Source of the DNA: Pseudomonadota bacterium
Lineage (GTDB): Bacteria > Pseudomonadota > Gammaproteobacteria > Xanthomonadales > Rhodanobacteraceae
DNA: 48,267 bases
NCBI GenBank assembly: GCA_021781425.1
Contig: JAJXWU010000071.1
Coordinates: forward strand, 1 to 48,267
Direction of reading: 5' to 3'
Part shown: one piece after another, positions 8,449-16,807 of the stretch
Position numbering within the stretch: position 1 is the first letter of the stretch
Layout: each line of letters starts with the position of its first letter
Program-made: the position numbers and the translations under genes
Notes under the pieces: generated by a model
Seen by the model: only the letters and a program-made list of their open reading frames with translations
Told to the model about the DNA's origin: nothing
Database searches by the model: none

Positions 8449-10280
8449 TGCGGCGCAGCGCTGGTCTGCAGGCCGCCGGCGACGGGGTGCGCTGCGCCGT
8501 TGTCGAACTGCGCCCAGGTGAGCAGGCGTTGCACGCGGCCGAGCCGGTCTTCGGCGAGTTGACCGGTCGCGCCCGGCAGGTAGCTGTCCGGATGCTGCGC
8601 CAGCCAGTCCATGTACGGCAGCAGCCGGTACGCATCCATGCCCATTGCGAACAGACGGCCGCCGGCGCCGCGCGCGCTGTCGAGCGCGCGTACGATGTCG
8701 TCGTGCCTGGGCAGTCCGAGCGTCGCATCGAACAGCCAGGGTGCGTCGCAGAATTGCACGCCGTCCAGATCGCGGTCCAGGCCCGGGTTGTAGTTGCCGG
8801 CATAGATGTGCGATGTCGCGAACACCGGCACGTTCGCGTAGCCGGCGAGCTTGAGCTGCGGCAGCAGCAGGCGTGCCTGTTGCGGGCGCATGCTGATGAA
8901 GATGCCGGTGTCCATCGGCGCGGCGGGCGTAGTCGTCGCGGCCGGCGCTGCGCCGGGCAGGGCGGGCGCAGAGGCCGAGGTCGGCACGCTCGCCAGCGTC
9001 TGCCGGATCATGGTCGAATAATTCACTTCGCCGTCCTCGACGCGCGCCTCGCCGAGGATCTGACCGTTGCGGCTCTCGAACTGTGCGCGAAACGCCAGCG
9101 CGGCGCGTTCGGCCCAGTCCTCCGTGGCGGTGATGACGACCGCATGCGTGATGCCTTGTTGGAGCATGCGTTCCGCCGCTTGCGCGGCTTCGGTGTCCGG
9201 GCTCAATCCGAATGCGGCGCTGCCCGGCGGCGGCGTCTGCGCGCCGTCGGGTTGGTTGAGTGCGAGCACTGGCACGGGCAGATTGCCTTGTGCGAATACT
9301 GCCGATACGGCATCGCGGGCGAGCGGGCCAACGACGCGGTCGGCGCCGTCGACAACAGCCTTGCGGTAAGCGGCGACCGCGTCCGCGGGCGTGCTGCCGG
9401 TATCGTAAACAGTGATCGGCGCGCGCTGCGGGGTGGCGTCGGCGAAATAGGCGGCGAAGAATCCGTCGCGCACCGGTTGCGCCACGGCCATGAGCGGCCC
9501 GCTTTCCGGCAGCAATAGCGCGATGTGCCGTGCCGGCACATAACCCTCGCGCTGCGGCGGCTGCGCGCCTTGCGGGATCAGCGTGCCGACCGGCTGGTTC
9601 GGATGCAGAACGACGACCGGCAAAGCGCCGCCATTGGCATGCAGCGCCTGATCGATCCAGGGCCGCAGCGGATCGCCCGGCTGCAGGGCGGCGGCTTCGT
9701 TGCGCAATGCCTCCGGGTTCATCGATTTGAGAGTGGCGACGATCTGCGCCTCGTTCTGCGCGCGGTCGTTGCCGCCGAGCAGGCGGTCGAGATCGGCGCG
9801 GGTACGCGCGCTGTCCAGCGCGTCGCCCTGCGCAGCTTGCGCGCGGGCGCGCAGCTCGAGCGCCCGCATGCGCAAGGGCGCGGCCAGGCCGGCATCGGAA
9901 AAATGCAGCCTCGTCAGTGCGCCGGCTGCGTCGTGCCGGGACAGCGCGACTTCTGCCGCGAGCAGGTCGTAGCGGATGGGCTCGTCGCCCTGCAGGCCGC
10001 GGCGGCGGATATTCGGCAGCATACGCGCGACAGCGTCGATTTCGCCGTTCTGCAGATACGCTTCCGCGGCACGCAGGCGATAGAAGGCGCCGTCGCGCGG
10101 GTGGGCGTCGGCCAGTGCCAGGAAATCGCGTGCGGCCGCGTCGAAATTTCCCTGACTGTAGGCCTGGTCGGCGGCGACGGCATCGGGCGCCTCCTGCCGC
10201 GGCGCGCCGACCTGCGCGCAGCCGGCGATGAGGGCCGCTGTGCAGCAGAACAAGACAGGCAACCCGCGTCGCACGATCAT
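8445..10280 (-). CDS. lpoA: Penicillin-binding protein activator LpoA (outer-membrane lipoprotein)
   Basis: A 611-residue lipoprotein that in E. coli spans the periplasm from the outer membrane to activate PBP1A. The lipobox LIAGC places the lipidated Cys at residue 21. The N-terminal half is helical and TPR-like; the C-terminal half is a periplasmic-binding-like LppC domain beginning near HIALLLPESGPL. I chose the ATG at 10280 because it gives the signal peptide, although the frame stays open upstream. An Ala/Pro/Thr/Ser-rich stretch of about 25 residues (roughly 428-453) interrupts the LppC domain. It is divergent from rsmI with 90 bp between starts. Confidence 0.88.
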   Translation of the reverse strand: MIVRRGLPVLFCCTAALIAGCAQVGAPRQEAPDAVAADQAYSQGNFDAAARDFLALADAHPRDGAFYRLRAAEAYLQNGEIDAVARMLPNIRRRGLQGDEPIRYDLLAAEVALSRHDAAGALTRLHFSDAGLAAPLRMRALELRARAQAAQGDALDSARTRADLDRLLGGNDRAQNEAQIVATLKSMNPEALRNEAAALQPGDPLRPWIDQALHANGGALPVVVLHPNQPVGTLIPQGAQPPQREGYVPARHIALLLPESGPLMAVAQPVRDGFFAAYFADATPQRAPITVYDTGSTPADAVAAYRKAVVDGADRVVGPLARDAVSAVFAQGNLPVPVLALNQPDGAQTPPPGSAAFGLSPDTEAAQAAERMLQQGITHAVVITATEDWAERAALAFRAQFESRNGQILGEARVEDGEVNYSTMIRQTLASVPTSASAPALPGAAPAATTTPAAPMDTGIFISMRPQQARLLLPQLKLAGYANVPVFATSHIYAGNYNPGLDRDLDGVQFCDAPWLFDATLGLPRHDDIVRALDSARGAGGRLFAMGMDAYRLLPYMDWLAQHPDSYLPGATGQLAEDRLGRVQRLLTWAQFDNGAAHPVAGGLQTSAAPQ

Positions 10281-10370
10281 GGCCGCATTCCTGGCGTCAT
10301 TGCCCGCATGATACTGGATCACGCAATCGGCGGCAGTTGGAATAAGCTTCGCCCGGCGAGGAAGATCACA

Positions 10371-11207
10371 ATGAATGCGCCGGCAAAGGGAAAACTCTGG
10401 ATCGTGGCCACGCCGATCGGCAATCTGACCGATCTGTCGCCGCGCGCGCAACAGGTATTGCGCGATGCGGATCTGATTGCCGCCGAGGATACGCGCCACA
10501 GTGCGACCCTGCTTGCCCAGTTCGGCATCGCCACGCGTACGCTGGCGCTGCACGAACACAACGAGCGCGAAAAGACCGACGAGCTCGTGCGGCGCCTGCG
10601 CGAGGGCGCGCAGATCGCGCTGGTATGCGATGCCGGCACACCGCTGGTCAGCGATCCGGGGTTCCGTCTCGTTCGCGCGGCGCGCGCGGCAGGCGTCGTG
10701 GTAAGTCCGGTGCCCGGTCCCTGCGCGGCGATTGCGGCGCTGTCGGCAGCGGGATTGGCGAGCGACCGCTTCGTGTTCGAGGGATTCCTGCCGGCCAAAT
10801 CGGCGGCGCGGCGCGCGCATCTGCAAACATTCTCGAACGAGACGCGCACGCTGATTTTCTACGAATCCAGCCATCGCATCGAGGAGTGCCTGCACGATTG
10901 CGCCCGTGTCTTCGGCGCTGATCGCCGCGCCGTGCTTGCGCGCGAGCTGACCAAGATTTACGAGACGATTCTCGACGGCACGCTCGCGGATTTATCCGCG
11001 CGCGTCAGCGCCGACGCCGATCAACGGCGCGGCGAATTCGTGCTGCTGGTTGCCGGTGCCGATGCGGAATCCGATGCCGCAAAACTCGCCGAGGGTCGGC
11101 GCGTATTCGAGATCCTGCGCCGTGAGCTGCCGCCAAGCCGCGCGGCAAAGATAGCGGCGGAGATCAGCGGTGCGCCGCGCAAAGCCCTGTACGCCGCGCT
11201 AGAATAG
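10371..11207 (+). CDS. rsmI: 16S rRNA (cytidine(1402)-2'-O)-methyltransferase
   Basis: SAM-dependent tetrapyrrole-methylase-fold enzyme that 2'-O-methylates C1402 in the decoding centre of 16S rRNA. The 278 residues show LWIVATPIGNLTDLS at the start, AAEDTRHS, ALHEHNE, VCDAGTPLVSDPG and FEGFLPAK, all typical of RsmI. The ATG at 10371 is preceded by GCGAGGAAG at good spacing. It is divergent from lpoA, the usual arrangement. The gene ends three bases before the 5' end of rnpB, and its last codons contain the probable rnpB -10 element. Confidence 0.93.
   Translation: MNAPAKGKLWIVATPIGNLTDLSPRAQQVLRDADLIAAEDTRHSATLLAQFGIATRTLALHEHNEREKTDELVRRLREGAQIALVCDAGTPLVSDPGFRLVRAARAAGVVVSPVPGPCAAIAALSAAGLASDRFVFEGFLPAKSAARRAHLQTFSNETRTLIFYESSHRIEECLHDCARVFGADRRAVLARELTKIYETILDGTLADLSARVSADADQRRGEFVLLVAGADAESDAAKLAEGRRVFEILRRELPPSRAAKIAAEISGAPRKALYAALE
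11200..11205 (+). promoter_or_regulatory. Putative -10 element for rnpB, inside the rsmI 3' end
   Basis: TAGAAT matches TATAAT in five of six positions and ends six bases before the expected 5' end of RNase P RNA (11211). It overlaps the last codons and stop of rsmI. I see no good -35 box at 16-18 bp upstream, so recognition may be weak or assisted. Confidence 0.5.
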
Positions 11208-11210
11208 CAG

Positions 11211-11559
11211 GTGGAGTCGGCCAGACAGCCGCGTCATCCGCGAGGATGCCGAGGAAAGTCCGGGCTCCACAGGGCAGGGTGCCAGGTAACGCCTGGGCGG
11301 CGCGAGCCGACGGAAAGTGCAACAGAAAGACACCGCCGATGGCCCGCAAGGGATCAGGCAAGGGTGAAATGGTGCGGTAAGAGCGCACCGCGAGTCCGGC
11401 AACGGACCGGCACGGCAAACCCCACCTGGAGCAAGACCGAATAGGGGAGCAATGGCGCGGCCCGCGTCGCTCCCGGGTTGGTTGCTAGAACGCCGCGGCG
11501 ACGCGGCGTCCAGAGGAATGGCTGTCCACGACAGAACCCGGCTTACCGGCCGACTCCAC
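11211..11559 (+). ncRNA. rnpB: RNase P RNA, bacterial class A
   Basis: Catalytic RNA that matures tRNA 5' ends. The ends pair as the P1/P2-type closing stem: GTGGAGTCGG (11211-11220) with CCGACTCCAC (11550-11559). Conserved blocks are present: GAGGAAAGTCCGGGCTCC (11251-11268), CACCTGGAGCAAGACCGAATAGGGG near 11424-11448 (only its ends are quoted as evidence here), and ACAGAACCCGGCTTACCGG near 11531-11549. The length of about 349 nt is slightly shorter than the E. coli RNA. It is flanked by rsmI and the mraZ leader, and a TTTT tract directly follows the closing stem. Confidence 0.95.
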
Positions 11560-11776
11560 TTTTCCATTTATTTATTTCTGTATAAATATACTATGCGTGC
11601 GCGGCGCATTCTCTCGGTCAGGTTTTGCTGCGTCGCAGCACGAATCGCCACCGGGTGTTGCCGGGGCCTGCTTCGAAAAATCGAATGAATTCAATCGGCT
11701 TTTTTTAATTGCTGAGAAGTCACTCGAAATTCTGCGAAACCCGCGCTTTCCCTTTGATCCACAAGCAATTTTTTCC
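11560..11776. other. Non-coding spacer between rnpB and the mraZ promoter
   Basis: About 217 bp, more AT-rich than the surroundings. It holds an AT-rich block (TATAAATATACTAT from 11581), a small perfect hairpin TGCTGC-GTC-GCAGCA (11626-11640), an AT-rich palindrome TGAATTCA and a seven-T run near 11700. No convincing gene is present. The T run could help end rnpB read-through, but no GC-rich stem directly precedes it. Confidence 0.45.
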
Positions 11777-11805
11777 TTGACAGACCTGCTTGCCCGGACT
11801 ACTGT
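11777..11805 (+). promoter_or_regulatory. Promoter of the dcw cluster (Pmra)
   Basis: A perfect -35 TTGACA (11777-11782) is followed after 17 bp by TACTGT (11800-11805), a partial -10. The predicted transcription start is near 11812, four bases before the first MraZ box, so MraZ bound there would block initiation or early elongation. This is the only consensus -35 seen ahead of mraZ. Confidence 0.7.
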
Positions 11806-11815
11806 TCGTCCTGTG

Positions 11816-11840
11816 TGGGATTTCGTGGGTTTTGGTGGGA
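11816..11840 (+). promoter_or_regulatory. MraZ operator: three TGGGN boxes with 10-bp period
   Basis: TGGGA (11816-11820), TGGGT (11826-11830) and TGGGA (11836-11840) are separated by five-base spacers (TTTCG, TTTGG). This is the known MraZ recognition pattern of direct TGGGN repeats. The last box ends one base before the mraZ ATG, so it also occupies the ribosome-binding region; GGTGGGA may double as the Shine-Dalgarno sequence. Confidence 0.85.
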
Positions 11841-11841
11841 A

Positions 11842-12288
11842 ATGTTCCAGGGCGAAACCGCTATCACGCTCGACGACAAGGGCCGCCTGGCCCTGCCGAC
11901 CGCCTATCGCGAGGCGGTGGCGAAGTCCTGCGCAAATCGTCTGGTGTTCACCTATAACCCGTTCGAGCCGGGTTGCCTGTGGCTGTTCCCGCACGGCGAG
12001 TGGGAGAAGGTGCGCGACCAGATCAACGCGCTGTCCAGCGCCAAGCGTGTGCACCGCGATCTGCAGCTCAAGCTGGTCGGCGCGGCGGCGACGGTGGAAC
12101 TGGACGGCAATGCGCGCGTGCTGGTGCCGGCGAGCCAGCGCAATGCGGCGGGTATCGAGAAGAAGGCGGTGCTGCTCGGCATGAACACGAAATTCGAGTT
12201 GTGGAGCGAGCAGGCGCATCTGAACAAGATTCGCCAGAGCATCGGCGAGCACGAGTTGTCGGACGAGATGCTGGATCTGAAGTTGTGA
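11842..12288 (+). CDS. mraZ: Transcriptional regulator MraZ
   Basis: DNA-binding repressor of the dcw cluster, forming ring-shaped oligomers. The 148 residues hold two SpoVT/AbrB-like repeats: the first begins [23 protein letters not shown], and the second has [19 protein letters not shown] near residues 78-95. I chose the ATG at 11842 because MraZ proteins begin MF(R/Q)G and because the operator and ribosome site lie directly upstream; the GTG frame start at 11815 would fall inside the operator. Its stop overlaps a possible GTG start of rsmH. Confidence 0.93.
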   Translation: MFQGETAITLDDKGRLALPTAYREAVAKSCANRLVFTYNPFEPGCLWLFPHGEWEKVRDQINALSSAKRVHRDLQLKLVGAAATVELDGNARVLVPASQRNAAGIEKKAVLLGMNTKFELWSEQAHLNKIRQSIGEHELSDEMLDLKL

Positions 12289-12320
12289 CCGCCGCGTGCC
12301 GCGCCGTCTGGACGATGCCC

Positions 12321-13241
12321 ATGACCGATAACGCGCACGCCCCGGTGATGCTGGACGAGACGCTGCAAGGACTGCGTGTGCGCGCCGACGGCGTTTATCT
12401 GGACGCCACGTTCGGGCGCGGCGGCCATGCGCGGGCGGTGCTGGAGCGGCTGGGTGCGCACGGGCGCCTGCTGTTGATGGATCGCGATCCGGCGGCGGTC
12501 GCGGCGGCGCGGAGCGAGTTCGGTGCGGATGCACGCGTAGCGATTCGCCACGGCAATTTCGCCGAATTGGCCGATTGGGATGCGACGCTGGCCGGACTCG
12601 ATGGCGTGTTGCTGGATCTGGGCGTGTCGTCGCCGCAACTGGACGCCGCCGCGCGCGGTTTCAGCTTCCGTGCCGATGCGCCGTTGGACATGCGCATGGA
12701 TCCGACGCACGGGATGAGTGCGGCGGAATTTCTGGCGAGTGCGCACGAGAGGGAGATTGCGGACGTGTTGTGGAACTATGGCGAGGAACGCATGAGCCGT
12801 CGGATTGCACGCGCGATCGTCGCGCAGCGGCGCAGCGCAGCCATCGCGCGCACCGGCGAGCTGGCGGATCTGATCGCCGGCATCGTCGGGCGGCCGCCGT
12901 CGGGCAAGCATCCGGCCACGCGCAGTTTCCAGGCGTTGCGCATTGCGGTGAACGGCGAGATCGACGCGCTCGGAAAAGGCCTGCGTGCGGCGGTGGCGCG
13001 CCTGCGCATGGGCGGACGCCTGTGCGCGATCAGCTTCCATTCCCTCGAGGATCGCGTGGTCAAGCAATTTCTGCGCGACCAATCGCAAGCGCCAGCCACG
13101 CGCCGTGGCTTGCCGCCCGTTCAATCCGCGGCGCTGTCGCTGCGCCTGATCGGTCATGCGCAGATGCCTGGCGAAGCCGAGCTCGCGCGCAATCCGCGCG
13201 CGCGCAGCGCGGTGTTGCGCGTGGCCGAGAAACTCGCATGA
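12321..13241 (+). CDS. rsmH: 16S rRNA (cytosine(1402)-N4)-methyltransferase
   Basis: Methylates N4 of C1402 in 16S rRNA, the same nucleotide whose ribose is methylated by RsmI encoded 1.1 kb upstream. The protein shows [10 protein letters not shown] at its start, [12 protein letters not shown] (SAM site), [21 protein letters not shown] and [14 protein letters not shown]. The start is uncertain: ATG 12321 gives 306 residues and has TGGA about 8 nt upstream; ATG 12315 and a GTG at 12285 overlapping the mraZ stop are alternatives. Its stop overlaps ftsL (ATGA at 13238). Confidence 0.92.
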   Translation: MTDNAHAPVMLDETLQGLRVRADGVYLDATFGRGGHARAVLERLGAHGRLLLMDRDPAAVAAARSEFGADARVAIRHGNFAELADWDATLAGLDGVLLDLGVSSPQLDAAARGFSFRADAPLDMRMDPTHGMSAAEFLASAHEREIADVLWNYGEERMSRRIARAIVAQRRSAAIARTGELADLIAGIVGRPPSGKHPATRSFQALRIAVNGEIDALGKGLRAAVARLRMGGRLCAISFHSLEDRVVKQFLRDQSQAPATRRGLPPVQSAALSLRLIGHAQMPGEAELARNPRARSAVLRVAEKLA

Positions 13242-13510
13242 AGGTCATCGGTACGATCATTGTCCTCATGCTCCTGGCGGCGGTGCTGGCCAGCGCCATC
13301 GGCGTGGTCTACGCGCGCCAGGAAAATCGCCTGCTGTTCGGCGAACTCACGCGCCTGACCCACGAGCAGGACGATCTCAACACCGAATTCGGCCGTCTCG
13401 AACTCGAACAGGCGACCTGGGCCGAACCCAACCGCATCGAGCAGATCGCGCGCGGTCAGCTCGGCATGGTAAATCCCGGCGCCGCCGATACGGTAGTGAT
13501 CAAGCCATGA
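13238..13510 (+). CDS. ftsL: Cell division protein FtsL
   Basis: A 90-residue bitopic division protein. A short cytoplasmic tip is followed by one membrane segment ([20 protein letters not shown], about residues 4-23) and a periplasmic leucine-zipper-like coiled coil running through [20 protein letters not shown]. FtsL with FtsB and FtsQ links early and late divisome proteins and controls FtsWI activation. The ATG overlaps the rsmH stop. Sequence identity in this family is low, so the call rests on position, length and topology as well as the conserved [11 protein letters not shown] segment. Confidence 0.88.
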   Translation: MKVIGTIIVLMLLAAVLASAIGVVYARQENRLLFGELTRLTHEQDDLNTEFGRLELEQATWAEPNRIEQIARGQLGMVNPGAADTVVIKP

Positions 13511-13526
13511 GCGCGCTGAGGCCGTC

Positions 13527-15344
13527 ATGCTGCTGACCTCGCATCCGGCGCCGCCGCGCACGCGCAGCGATGGCGCGCGCATCAAGCCGCGCACGCCCCC
13601 GGTGAACACCCGCGGCCGCTTGTACGTCGTGTTCATGATCCTGGCGCTCGCGTCCACGGCACTGATCGTGCGCGCGGTAGACCTGCAAGTGGTGCGCAAG
13701 GATTTCTATCAGCAGCAGGGCGACGCGCGCTTTCTGCGCGAGGTGCCGATCCCGGTATCGCGCGGCACCATCTTCGACCGTAACGGTGAACCGTTGGCGG
13801 TGTCGACACCGGTGGAATCGGTATGGGCGGACCCGGGCACGGTGCTCGAGCAGCCCGAACGTATTCCGGAACTGGCCAAGGCACTCGGCGTCGACGCGGC
13901 CGCGCTCAAGCAGAAACTCGAGCAGCATCAGGATCGGGAATTCTTGTATTTGAAGCGCCAGCTCAATCCCGACGACGCGCAGGCGATCCTGACGCTCGGC
14001 ATCGCCGGCGTCTCCAGCCAGCGCGAATACAAGCGTTTTTATCCCGGCGGCGAAGTCACTGCGCACGTGCTCGGTGTGACCAATGTCGACGACCGCGGCC
14101 AGGAAGGACTCGAACTGTCCTTCGACGACTGGCTCGCCGGCAAGCCCGGCGCCAAGCGCGTGATTCGCGACAACAAAGGCCACACCGTCGAAGACGTGGA
14201 ACTGGTGCGCGAGCCCAGACCCGGGCGCGACCTGACCTTGTCCATCGACCGCCGCATCCAATATCTGGCCTATCGCGATCTGAAGGCCGCGATCATCGAT
14301 CACCACGCCAAGTCGGGTTCGATGGTGGTGCTGGATGCGACCAGTGGCGAAATCCTGGCGATGGTGAACCAGCCCTCGTACAACCCGAACGCGCCGGCCG
14401 CCGATCCCGCCTACCGCCGCAACCGCGCAGTGACCGACGTGGTCGAGCCGGGCTCGACGATGAAGCCGTTCACCATCGCCACGGCCCTGCAGAGCGGCAA
14501 ATGGACGCCGGATACGCCGATCGACACCAACCCCGGCACGTTCCTGCTGGCCGGGCACCTGATCCGCGACGTCGCCAACCACGGTCTGCTCACCGTGACC
14601 GGCGTGCTCACGCACTCGAGCAACGTCGGCGCAGCCAAGATCGCACTGACCCTGCCGAACGAAGACATGTACGACATGGATCATCGTTTCGGCTTCGGCG
14701 AATCCACGGGCAGCGGGTTCCCTGGCGAATCGCCGGGGCTGCTGCCGGCCGCGCGCACCTGGGGCGTGCTCGAGAAGGCCACCATCGCCTACGGCTATGG
14801 CCTGAACGTGACCACGCTGCAGTTGGCCCAGGCCTATGCCGCCCTCGCCGACGGCGGGCGTCTGCGCCAGCCCACCTTCGTCAAGGGTGTGCGCAATCCG
14901 GCAGTGGCGGTGATCGATCCGCAACTCGCGCACACCATCGTGAAGATGCTCGAGACCGTGGTCGCTCCTGGTGGCACCGCGCTGCGCGCGGCGGTGCCGA
15001 ACTACCTCGTCGCCGGCAAGACCGGCACCTCGCGTCAGGCCGTGGCCGGCGGTTATGAAAGCAAGTACATCTCGCTGTTCGCGGGCATCGTGCCGGCGAG
15101 CAATCCGCGCCTCGTCGCGGTCGTCGTGATCCACGATCCGCAGGGCGGCTACTTCGGCGGCACGGTTTCGGCGCCGGTGTTCAGCCAGGTGATGACCGGC
15201 GCGTTGCGTCTGCTCGACGTGCCGCCAGACAACGTGCAGCACTGGTACGCGGGTGGTCCGGATACCGGCGCGCCGATCCAGCCGGGCAGCAAGGCGCCGG
15301 ATTACGCGCCGGGCGACACCAGCTACGAGGAGGCGGTGCCATGA
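13527..15344 (+). CDS. ftsI: Peptidoglycan D,D-transpeptidase FtsI (PBP3)
   Basis: Septal class B penicillin-binding protein, 605 residues. After a basic cytoplasmic tail comes one membrane anchor (LYVVFMILALASTALIV, near residues 32-48). The pedestal begins with VSRGTIFDRNGEPLA. The transpeptidase motifs are intact: STMK at 310-313 (nucleophile Ser310), SSN at 364-366 and KTGT at 498-501. Start ATG 13527 lies 16 bp after ftsL with CTGAGG upstream. Its stop overlaps murE (ATGA at 15341). The Pro/Gly/Ala-rich C-terminal 30 residues extend beyond the catalytic fold. Confidence 0.95.
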   Translation: MLLTSHPAPPRTRSDGARIKPRTPPVNTRGRLYVVFMILALASTALIVRAVDLQVVRKDFYQQQGDARFLREVPIPVSRGTIFDRNGEPLAVSTPVESVWADPGTVLEQPERIPELAKALGVDAAALKQKLEQHQDREFLYLKRQLNPDDAQAILTLGIAGVSSQREYKRFYPGGEVTAHVLGVTNVDDRGQEGLELSFDDWLAGKPGAKRVIRDNKGHTVEDVELVREPRPGRDLTLSIDRRIQYLAYRDLKAAIIDHHAKSGSMVVLDATSGEILAMVNQPSYNPNAPAADPAYRRNRAVTDVVEPGSTMKPFTIATALQSGKWTPDTPIDTNPGTFLLAGHLIRDVANHGLLTVTGVLTHSSNVGAAKIALTLPNEDMYDMDHRFGFGESTGSGFPGESPGLLPAARTWGVLEKATIAYGYGLNVTTLQLAQAYAALADGGRLRQPTFVKGVRNPAVAVIDPQLAHTIVKMLETVVAPGGTALRAAVPNYLVAGKTGTSRQAVAGGYESKYISLFAGIVPASNPRLVAVVVIHDPQGGYFGGTVSAPVFSQVMTGALRLLDVPPDNVQHWYAGGPDTGAPIQPGSKAPDYAPGDTSYEEAVP

Positions 15345-16807
15345 GCGTCGCGTCCAAATCCCTGCGCGATCTGCTCCAAGGATTCGCTCAGACCGGCGAC
15401 ATCCGTGTGTCTGGATTGACGTTGGACTCGCGCCGCGTGCGCGCTGGCGATGCCTTTATCGCGCTCGAGGGCAAGCGCGTGCACGGCATCACGTTTGCCC
15501 CGGCGGCGCTGGCGCAGGGCGCTTCGGCAGTGATCGCCGAAGGCCCTGCGTCCGCCGTTTCTCCGTCGCTGCAAGTGCCTGCGATCTGGATCGACAACCT
15601 GCGCGATCGCGTCGGCGAAATCGCCGCGCGCTTTTTCGAGCGGCCATCCGCGGCATTGCATGTGATCGGCGTCACCGGAACGAATGGCAAGACCTCGATC
15701 GTGCAACTGCTCGCCGCGGCGCTGGAAACGCTCGGCGCGCGCGCGGCGACCATCGGCACGCTCGGCGCGGGTTTGCACGGCGCACTCGAACCGGGCGAAC
15801 GCACCACGCCGGATGTGGTGAACGTGCACGCCATGTTGGCGCATTTTCGCGACAATGGCGCGAGCCACGTCGCAATGGAAGTCTCTTCGCACGCGCTCGA
15901 TCAGAGCCGCGTCAACGCGGTCGATTTCGAGGTCGCGGTGTTCACCAACCTGACCCGCGATCATCTGGATTACCACGGCACGATGGACGCGTATGGCGCG
16001 GCCAAGGCGAAGCTGTTCGCGTGGCCTGGGCTGCGCAGCGCCGTGATCAATGCCGACGATGCGTTCGGGCGTGACGTGGCCGCGCGATTGCCGGAAACGG
16101 TGCAGCGCTTGCGTTATGCCATCGACGTCGATGTGGAAATCCGCGCGCGCAACGTGCGCACGCACGGCGGTGGCTTGAGTTTCGATCTGGCCACGCCCTG
16201 GGGCGATGGCGAAATCCATAGTCCGCTGCTCGGCCGCTTCAACGTATACAACTTGCTCGCGGTCGCTGGCTGTCTGGGTGCACTCGGCTATTCCCTAGCG
16301 CAAATCCAGAAAACATTGCCGCACCTGCAACCCGTCGCGGGGCGCATGAACCGGCTCGGTGGCGGAGCGCTACCGCTGGTCGTGGTCGATTACGCGCATA
16401 CACCGGACGCGCTGCAGCAGGCATTGACCAGCCTGCGCGCGCACTGCGCCGGCCGGCTGATCTGCGTATTCGGCTGTGGCGGCGAGCGCGACGCGGGCAA
16501 GCGTCCGCAGATGGGCGCGATCGCCGAGCGCCTGGCCGATGAAATCGTCGTCACCGACGACAATCCGCGCGGCGAAGATGGCGATGCCATCGTCGCCCAG
16601 ATTCTGGCCGGGCTTGGCGATCGGCAACGCGCGCGCGTGTTGCGTGATCGCGCCGCCGCCATCACCTCGGCCCTGCGCGAGGCGCACTCCGGCGACATCG
16701 TGCTGATCGCCGGCAAGGGCCATGAACCCTATCAGGAAGTCGGCGGCGTCAAACGGCCTTTCGATGATGCGGACGTCGCGCGCCGCATGCTGGAGGCGCA
16801 CGCATGA
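15341..16807 (+). CDS. murE: UDP-MurNAc-L-Ala-D-Glu:meso-DAP ligase
   Basis: Cytoplasmic ATP-dependent Mur ligase that adds the third residue to the peptidoglycan precursor. The 488 residues contain the P-loop GTNGKTS (113-119), the EVSSHALDQ segment and the DNPR motif (407-410), which marks enzymes that use meso-diaminopimelate rather than lysine. The gene begins within the ftsI stop (ATGA) and ends within the murF start (ATGA at 16804). Confidence 0.96.
   Translation: MSVASKSLRDLLQGFAQTGDIRVSGLTLDSRRVRAGDAFIALEGKRVHGITFAPAALAQGASAVIAEGPASAVSPSLQVPAIWIDNLRDRVGEIAARFFERPSAALHVIGVTGTNGKTSIVQLLAAALETLGARAATIGTLGAGLHGALEPGERTTPDVVNVHAMLAHFRDNGASHVAMEVSSHALDQSRVNAVDFEVAVFTNLTRDHLDYHGTMDAYGAAKAKLFAWPGLRSAVINADDAFGRDVAARLPETVQRLRYAIDVDVEIRARNVRTHGGGLSFDLATPWGDGEIHSPLLGRFNVYNLLAVAGCLGALGYSLAQIQKTLPHLQPVAGRMNRLGGGALPLVVVDYAHTPDALQQALTSLRAHCAGRLICVFGCGGERDAGKRPQMGAIAERLADEIVVTDDNPRGEDGDAIVAQILAGLGDRQRARVLRDRAAAITSALREAHSGDIVLIAGKGHEPYQEVGGVKRPFDDADVARRMLEAHA

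Noticed and set aside
13500-15242. Long minus-strand open frame over ftsI
   Set aside because: Antisense shadow of a gene with intact transpeptidase motifs.
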